Below are positions 60,698 through 64,000 of a DNA stretch of 64,000 nucleotides, piece by piece (position 1 is the stretch's first letter; each line of letters opens with the position of its first letter). The notes beneath the pieces were generated by a model. The model was not told the origin of the DNA, made no database searches, and worked only from the letters and a program-made list of their open reading frames with translations. The translations under genes were made by a program, and so were the position numbers. This DNA is from Hyphomicrobium_B sp001006785 (lineage in GTDB: Bacteria > Pseudomonadota > Alphaproteobacteria > Rhizobiales > Hyphomicrobiaceae): NCBI RefSeq assembly GCF_001006785.1, contig NZ_CDHO01000002.1, positions 1,054,001 to 1,118,000 of the forward strand, in the 5' to 3' direction.

Positions 60698-61269
60698 AAC
60701 CGGATCGTCCGAAACGGAGTGATGAGGTCGCTGACGGCATCCGGAATGCGCGCACCGTCCTGCCCGATCTCACGCGGATCGCGGTGCTCGTACCAGTGCG
60801 CGGTCAGCATCAGAATGGCGTGCTTCAGCGGCGCAGGAACGCTCGCCGCGCTATCGCCAAACCCCGCCGTCAAATCGATCTCGATGCCCTTCACGGCACC
60901 TCCCGGCAGCGGCGGCACGCTGTTGTTCCAGATGAGACGCGGCGGCCGCGATGCGAGATCGACGAGATAGCTCTGATCCGAAACGGTCGTCGCATTCCCG
61001 GACGCGTCGATGACGCGAACGCCTCCGACGGAGCGCAACGGCGCCAGTGGCAGCTCGATCTCGCGCGACTTCGGCCAGCGATCGAGCGTGAATTTCCATG
61101 ACTGCGTGATGAGCGCCAGCGACAGCGCCGTCTCGATGTGCAGCCGCGACGTCAGAACGAGGCTGCCGATCAGGATGTCTTCGGCATCGGTATCGATGCG
61201 CATGTGCGCCTTGGCGTCAGCAACCGTCACCGGTTCAACCGCCGGCGGGCTCGTCATCACGAGAGACAT
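60694..61269 (-). CDS. GTA head-tail connector protein (g6-like)
   Basis: 191 residues. VEPVTVADAKAHMRIDTDAE at the N-terminus and LTAHWYEHRDP plus PDAVSDLITPFRTIRL at the C-terminus mark the gp6/phiE125 gp8-like connector family. It binds the portal and holds DNA in the head. Separated from the capsid gene by a 374-base repeat region, but coupled to g7 by a four-base overlap. Confidence 0.93.
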   Translation of the reverse strand: MSLVMTSPPAVEPVTVADAKAHMRIDTDAEDILIGSLVLTSRLHIETALSLALITQSWKFTLDRWPKSREIELPLAPLRSVGGVRVIDASGNATTVSDQSYLVDLASRPPRLIWNNSVPPLPGGAVKGIEIDLTAGFGDSAASVPAPLKHAILMLTAHWYEHRDPREIGQDGARIPDAVSDLITPFRTIRL

Positions 61270-61643
61270 TGCATTTCCTTGTTGATTGCGCCTGACGACT
61301 CCGCTGCGCGGAGCCAGCCGTCAGGCGGGCTTGTTGCACGAACAGAGCAACAGCAAACGCACTCGGCGGCCTCCCCGCGAAGGCGGGGATCGCGGAACGC
61401 GCGTCGCCGAGTGCAAACAAAAATGCGGGATCACCGTTTTGCGATGACCCCGCACACATTCCGCGCAGGCGGGAGGGAACCCGCGAGGAATTGGGATGGA
61501 CGTCATCCTTGAACGGCTGAGCCTGCGAGGACGTTCGGGGATCCAGCATGAGAAGCGCCGAAGGCAGGATATTGCGTCTTCGACATGTCCTGCGCTGGAT
61601 CTCCGGCCGTCGCATGCGCTCGGCCGAGGATGACGAGCGACGC
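61270..61643. repeat. Repeat cluster between capsid and connector genes
   Basis: 374 gene-free bases made almost wholly of palindromic repeats: 61291-61325, with arms CCTGACG/CGTCAGG and the core ACTCCGCTGCGCGGAGCC; 61361-61412, with nested arms ACTCGGCG/CGCCGAGT and TCCCCGC/GCGGGGA; 61424-61454, with arms TGCGGGATCA/TGACCCCGCA (one mismatch); and 61502-61635, a GGATCCAGC-type mosaic element with GGATGACGAG at its far end. They break the tight gene spacing seen elsewhere in the cluster. Confidence 0.85.
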
Positions 61644-62885
61644 TTACTCTGCGAACTTCAGGAGCTTGATCGCGTCGAAGTCCTGCACGCCGCCGCCGAC
61701 ACGCTTCGTCGTATAGAAGAGCACGTACGGCTTGGCGCTGTAGGGATCGCGTAGCACGCGAATGCCGGCGCGATCGACGATCAGATAACCGCGCGAGAAA
61801 TCACCGAACGCGATCGACAGCGAATTGCTATCGATGGCGGGCATGTCCTCGCTTTCGGCGACGGGATAGCCCATCAGCGACGGCCATTCGCCAGGAGCGT
61901 TCGCCGGCTGCCAGAGATAATTGCCGTCGCCGTCTTTCAGCTTGCGCACCGCCGCAACCGTCGAACGGCTCATGACGAATGTGCCGTTGGCGCGATACGG
62001 CGCCTTCGTCGCGTAGATGAGATCGAGCAGCTTGTCGCCCGGAGCAACCGCAGGGAACGCCCCCGCTGCGCCCGTCGCGACAAACCCGAGCTTGCCCCAC
62101 ACCCACGATGCGTTGGCGACGGTGTCGTAGGCGAGGAAGCCTTTCGGCTTGTTCGTGCCGTCGCCCGTGACGAAAGCCGTGCCTTCCTGCTCGGCGAAGG
62201 CGATGCGCACTTCTTCCGCCAGCCACTCGTCGATGTTGACGATCGTGTCGTCGAGCAGAGACTGCGATGCGGCGGGCATCGCATAAAGCTCCATCGTCGG
62301 GAACTGCAGGTTGGCAAGCGTCGGCGTCGTAGTTTGCGTGCGTGAGGCGGTTTCCGCGACCCAGCCAGTGCCGACGCCGGTTGTTGCGAACGGCCGGTTG
62401 TAAACAGAGCCCGAGACCTGACGCAGCCCGGAGATCGCGCGCATCGGCGAGATCGCTTTCAACGCGCGATTGACGGCAGCTTCCGTTTCGGCCGGGACGA
62501 GATAACCACCGTCGGGCGCGGAACCCGCCGACAGCGCCTTCTCCTCAATCCGCGCGATGCGTGAAGCGTCGCCGCGGCGAACGTAGCCGTCGAACGCAGC
62601 TTTGTGCGCAAGTTCGGATGCCGGCGTTGCGCGGCTTCCGGCCAGATGCGGACGTGCCGACTTCAGCGCCAGGTTGTCGGCGACGCGCTTCGTCGTGTCG
62701 AGCGTCTCCTCGATCCGCGCAAGCTTCTCGGCGACGAGCGCATCGGACGCGCCGCGCTGCTCGATCTCTGCGAGACGTTGATCGTTGGATTCCTTGAAGG
62801 CTTCGAAGGCTTCGAGGAATTCTTCGAAGGCGCGCGCGGTTTCCCCGCCCGCCCCCTTCGTTTCGAGGGAAGTCGTATCGGTCAT
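61644..62885 (-). CDS. GTA major capsid protein, HK97 fold (g5-like)
   Basis: 413 residues. An N-terminal delta domain with heptads (residues about 15-75, FEEFLEAFEAFKESNDQRLA) should be removed by the prohead protease. The mature shell protein begins around residue 110, with GGYLVPAETEAAVNRALKAI, the axial domain and GYPVAESEDMPAIDSNSLSI, GDFSRGYLIVDRAGIRVL. The length and order fit the phage major capsid HK97 family. Followed by the repeat cluster at 61270-61643. Confidence 0.95.
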   Translation of the reverse strand: MTDTTSLETKGAGGETARAFEEFLEAFEAFKESNDQRLAEIEQRGASDALVAEKLARIEETLDTTKRVADNLALKSARPHLAGSRATPASELAHKAAFDGYVRRGDASRIARIEEKALSAGSAPDGGYLVPAETEAAVNRALKAISPMRAISGLRQVSGSVYNRPFATTGVGTGWVAETASRTQTTTPTLANLQFPTMELYAMPAASQSLLDDTIVNIDEWLAEEVRIAFAEQEGTAFVTGDGTNKPKGFLAYDTVANASWVWGKLGFVATGAAGAFPAVAPGDKLLDLIYATKAPYRANGTFVMSRSTVAAVRKLKDGDGNYLWQPANAPGEWPSLMGYPVAESEDMPAIDSNSLSIAFGDFSRGYLIVDRAGIRVLRDPYSAKPYVLFYTTKRVGGGVQDFDAIKLLKFAE

Positions 62886-62910
62886 GTGATATCCTGTGTG
62901 AGTTTGAAAT

Positions 62911-62962
62911 CCCCTCTCCCCATTCGCTGCACTTGAATGGGGAGAGGGTCAGGGTGAGGGGC
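62911..62962. repeat. CCCCTCTCCCC-type repeat between protease and capsid genes
   Basis: Hairpin CCCCTCTCCCCATTC/GAATGGGGAGAGGG followed by TCAGGGTGAGGGGC, the same block order as each half of the doublet in valS at 1231-1342. It lies in the 140-base spacer between g5 and g4. Confidence 0.85.
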
Positions 62963-63025
62963 AGCGGCACGTTCACGTGTTGCTGTCCTCTTCCGACCGC
63001 CGTCCCCACATGCGGGGAGCGAGAG

Positions 63026-63730
63026 TTAAGTCACCTGCATCAGCCGCGCGGCTTCGCGAAACCGCGAAGCGAGCATGGCATCGTCGTCGACTGAGCGGCG
63101 CGCATCCCGCAGGGCCTTCAGTCCATGAAAGCCCGAGCGGAGAACCGCCTGCGCTTCCGTTCGCGTCAGCCCAGCATCACGCGTAAGCCAACGCTCGAAG
63201 TCTCTCATCGTCGGAGCCGCCGTCGCAAACGGCCGCGTCTTTACGCTTTGCACGCGCGCGCCAGGCAGCATCGGAAACGTGACGACGGATATTTCCCAAA
63301 GATCGATCTTTTCCAGACGCCGCACGCCACTCGCCGCATCGCGCCGTGCCTTGACCGTCTTGAAACCGATCGACAGCCCGTCGAGCGCACCGGCGCGCAT
63401 GAGCGCCAAGACCTCCCGCGCTTTCGCGACAGCAGTCATCAATCGTCCGCGTACGTAGAGACCGCGCGTATCCTCGCGGATTTCATCCCAGACGCCGATT
63501 GGCTCGGCAGGATCGTGCTGAAACAGCATCTTGATGCGCGCGGCACCGCGGCTCGCGAGACTTTCGCGAAACGCACCCGGCGCAATGACGTCGTGCCCGA
63601 GATCCTCGCGATTGAAGAGGCTCGCGTAGCCCTCGAACACGCCGTCGTCGAGCGACTTCGCCTCGAACGGCAAGGCGCGGCTGCGTTTCGCCAGCGAAGC
63701 GGGCAGCAGAAAGTGTTCGGTCGCGTGCAT
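63026..63730 (-). CDS. GTA prohead protease (g4-like)
   Basis: 234 residues of the HK97 prohead protease (U35) family. FEGYASLFNREDLGHDVIAP is the fold signature, the catalytic His is probably in MLFQHDP and the Ser in DGLSIGF. It trims the capsid delta domain and then itself. The C-terminal 70 residues (ATAAPTMRDFERWLTRDAGL onward) are a basic tail likely acting as a scaffold. Followed by a repeat and the capsid gene. Confidence 0.93.
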   Translation of the reverse strand: MHATEHFLLPASLAKRSRALPFEAKSLDDGVFEGYASLFNREDLGHDVIAPGAFRESLASRGAARIKMLFQHDPAEPIGVWDEIREDTRGLYVRGRLMTAVAKAREVLALMRAGALDGLSIGFKTVKARRDAASGVRRLEKIDLWEISVVTFPMLPGARVQSVKTRPFATAAPTMRDFERWLTRDAGLTRTEAQAVLRSGFHGLKALRDARRSVDDDAMLASRFREAARLMQVT

Positions 63731-63836
63731 GTGCGCTCCGTCGGTTTGCGAACTGAAGTTATGAGTTTCGCCTAACTGGCGACCTAGATTTTCCCAGCGC
63801 GTCGCGTTCGGGAGCCAGCGCTTCGATTTGGTTGAG

Positions 63837-64000
63837 CTAGTCCGTCTTTACCCATTTCGGAAACTTGGGATCGGGCCTTGCGAACCATGCACCCTCACCG
63901 GCGAGCACAAGCGGATCATCGGGAAGCGCAAGCCACTCCTTGACGACGCCCTCAGTGATCTCGTCGATCGTCGATCCGTATTTCGGCTCATAGGTATAAT
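63837..64000 (-). CDS. C-terminal end of an unassigned gene (cut by window edge)
   Basis: The last 53 codons of a minus-strand gene ending EWLALPDDPLVLAGEGAWFA, then RPDPKFPKWVKTD and a TAG at 63837-63839. The start is outside the window. It lies where portal or g3.5-type genes would be expected in a gene transfer agent, but the sequence does not look like a portal C-terminus to me. Product not recognised. Confidence 0.5.
   Translation of the reverse strand, partial: YTYEPKYGSTIDEITEGVVKEWLALPDDPLVLAGEGAWFARPDPKFPKWVKTD

Noticed and set aside
61270..61643. CRISPR-like array in the repeat cluster
   Set aside because: The repeats are of different families and unequal spacing, with no identical direct repeats and no cas genes.
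50226..63730. Ordinary temperate prophage
   Set aside because: No integrase, repressor, replication or att features in view, and every structural gene matches the GTA order; terminase lies outside so the point is not fully closed.

Overview
The window is high-GC alphaproteobacterial chromosome, most likely order Hyphomicrobiales and possibly Hyphomicrobium-like. This rests on the tolC-popZ-valS neighbourhood, the cycHJKL-degP-two-component-glnE string, a FeuPQ-like system, a carboxynorspermidine pathway and an RcGTA-like gene transfer agent cluster. The genus is inference; no rRNA is present. I see no transposase, integrase or CRISPR array.

1-8.1 kb (minus strand): valS (only its last few tens of codons lie outside the window), two tandem PopZ-type polar organizers, a TolC-like outer membrane protein and a protein-L-isoaspartate methyltransferase homologue. 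valS carries an in-frame pair of inverted GC-rich palindromes that adds about 38 residues. 8.3-8.8 kb: tRNA-Cys(GCA) and tRNA-Asn(GTT). 8.9-16.3 kb: an LhgO-like FAD oxidase, a tiny exported peptide with its own terminator, a secreted hypothetical protein, a membrane-spanning alpha/beta hydrolase, MarR and AraC regulators, and an extensin-like C-terminal domain protein.

16.3-24.1 kb: a TPR/SPINDLY-type glycosyltransferase, then an RND pump and adaptor divergent from a TetR repressor, with two near-identical palindromic operators between them. 24.3-27 kb: a compact plus-strand sulfur module: fused SoxYZ-like carrier, SoxC-like molybdoenzyme and short SoxD-like cytochrome. 27.1-30 kb: carboxynorspermidine dehydrogenase, a small membrane protein and carboxynorspermidine decarboxylase, making sym-homospermidine/norspermidine-type polyamines. 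pepN and a histidine-kinase-like protein with a degenerate ATPase domain follow.

34-50.1 kb (minus): an ECF sigma/anti-sigma/metal-sensor-like cassette; the cytochrome c maturation operon cycHJKL followed by degP, an OmpR-type response regulator, a histidine kinase and glnE; a glycine-zipper lipoprotein; and a FeuP/FeuQ-like pair preceded by a small periplasmic protein that may be its FeuN-like modulator.

50.2-64 kb (minus): a near-complete structural run of an RcGTA-type gene transfer agent, from prohead protease through capsid, connectors, tail tube, chaperones, short tape measure and distal tail proteins to the 1315-residue baseplate protein. The cluster includes an unassigned 56-codon gene coupled on both sides. 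It is followed by an amidase-like/GH108 lysozyme fused in frame to a holin-like domain that has its own strong internal ribosome binding site. Several families of intergenic palindromic repeats have inserted between the agent's genes. Terminase and portal would lie beyond the right edge.
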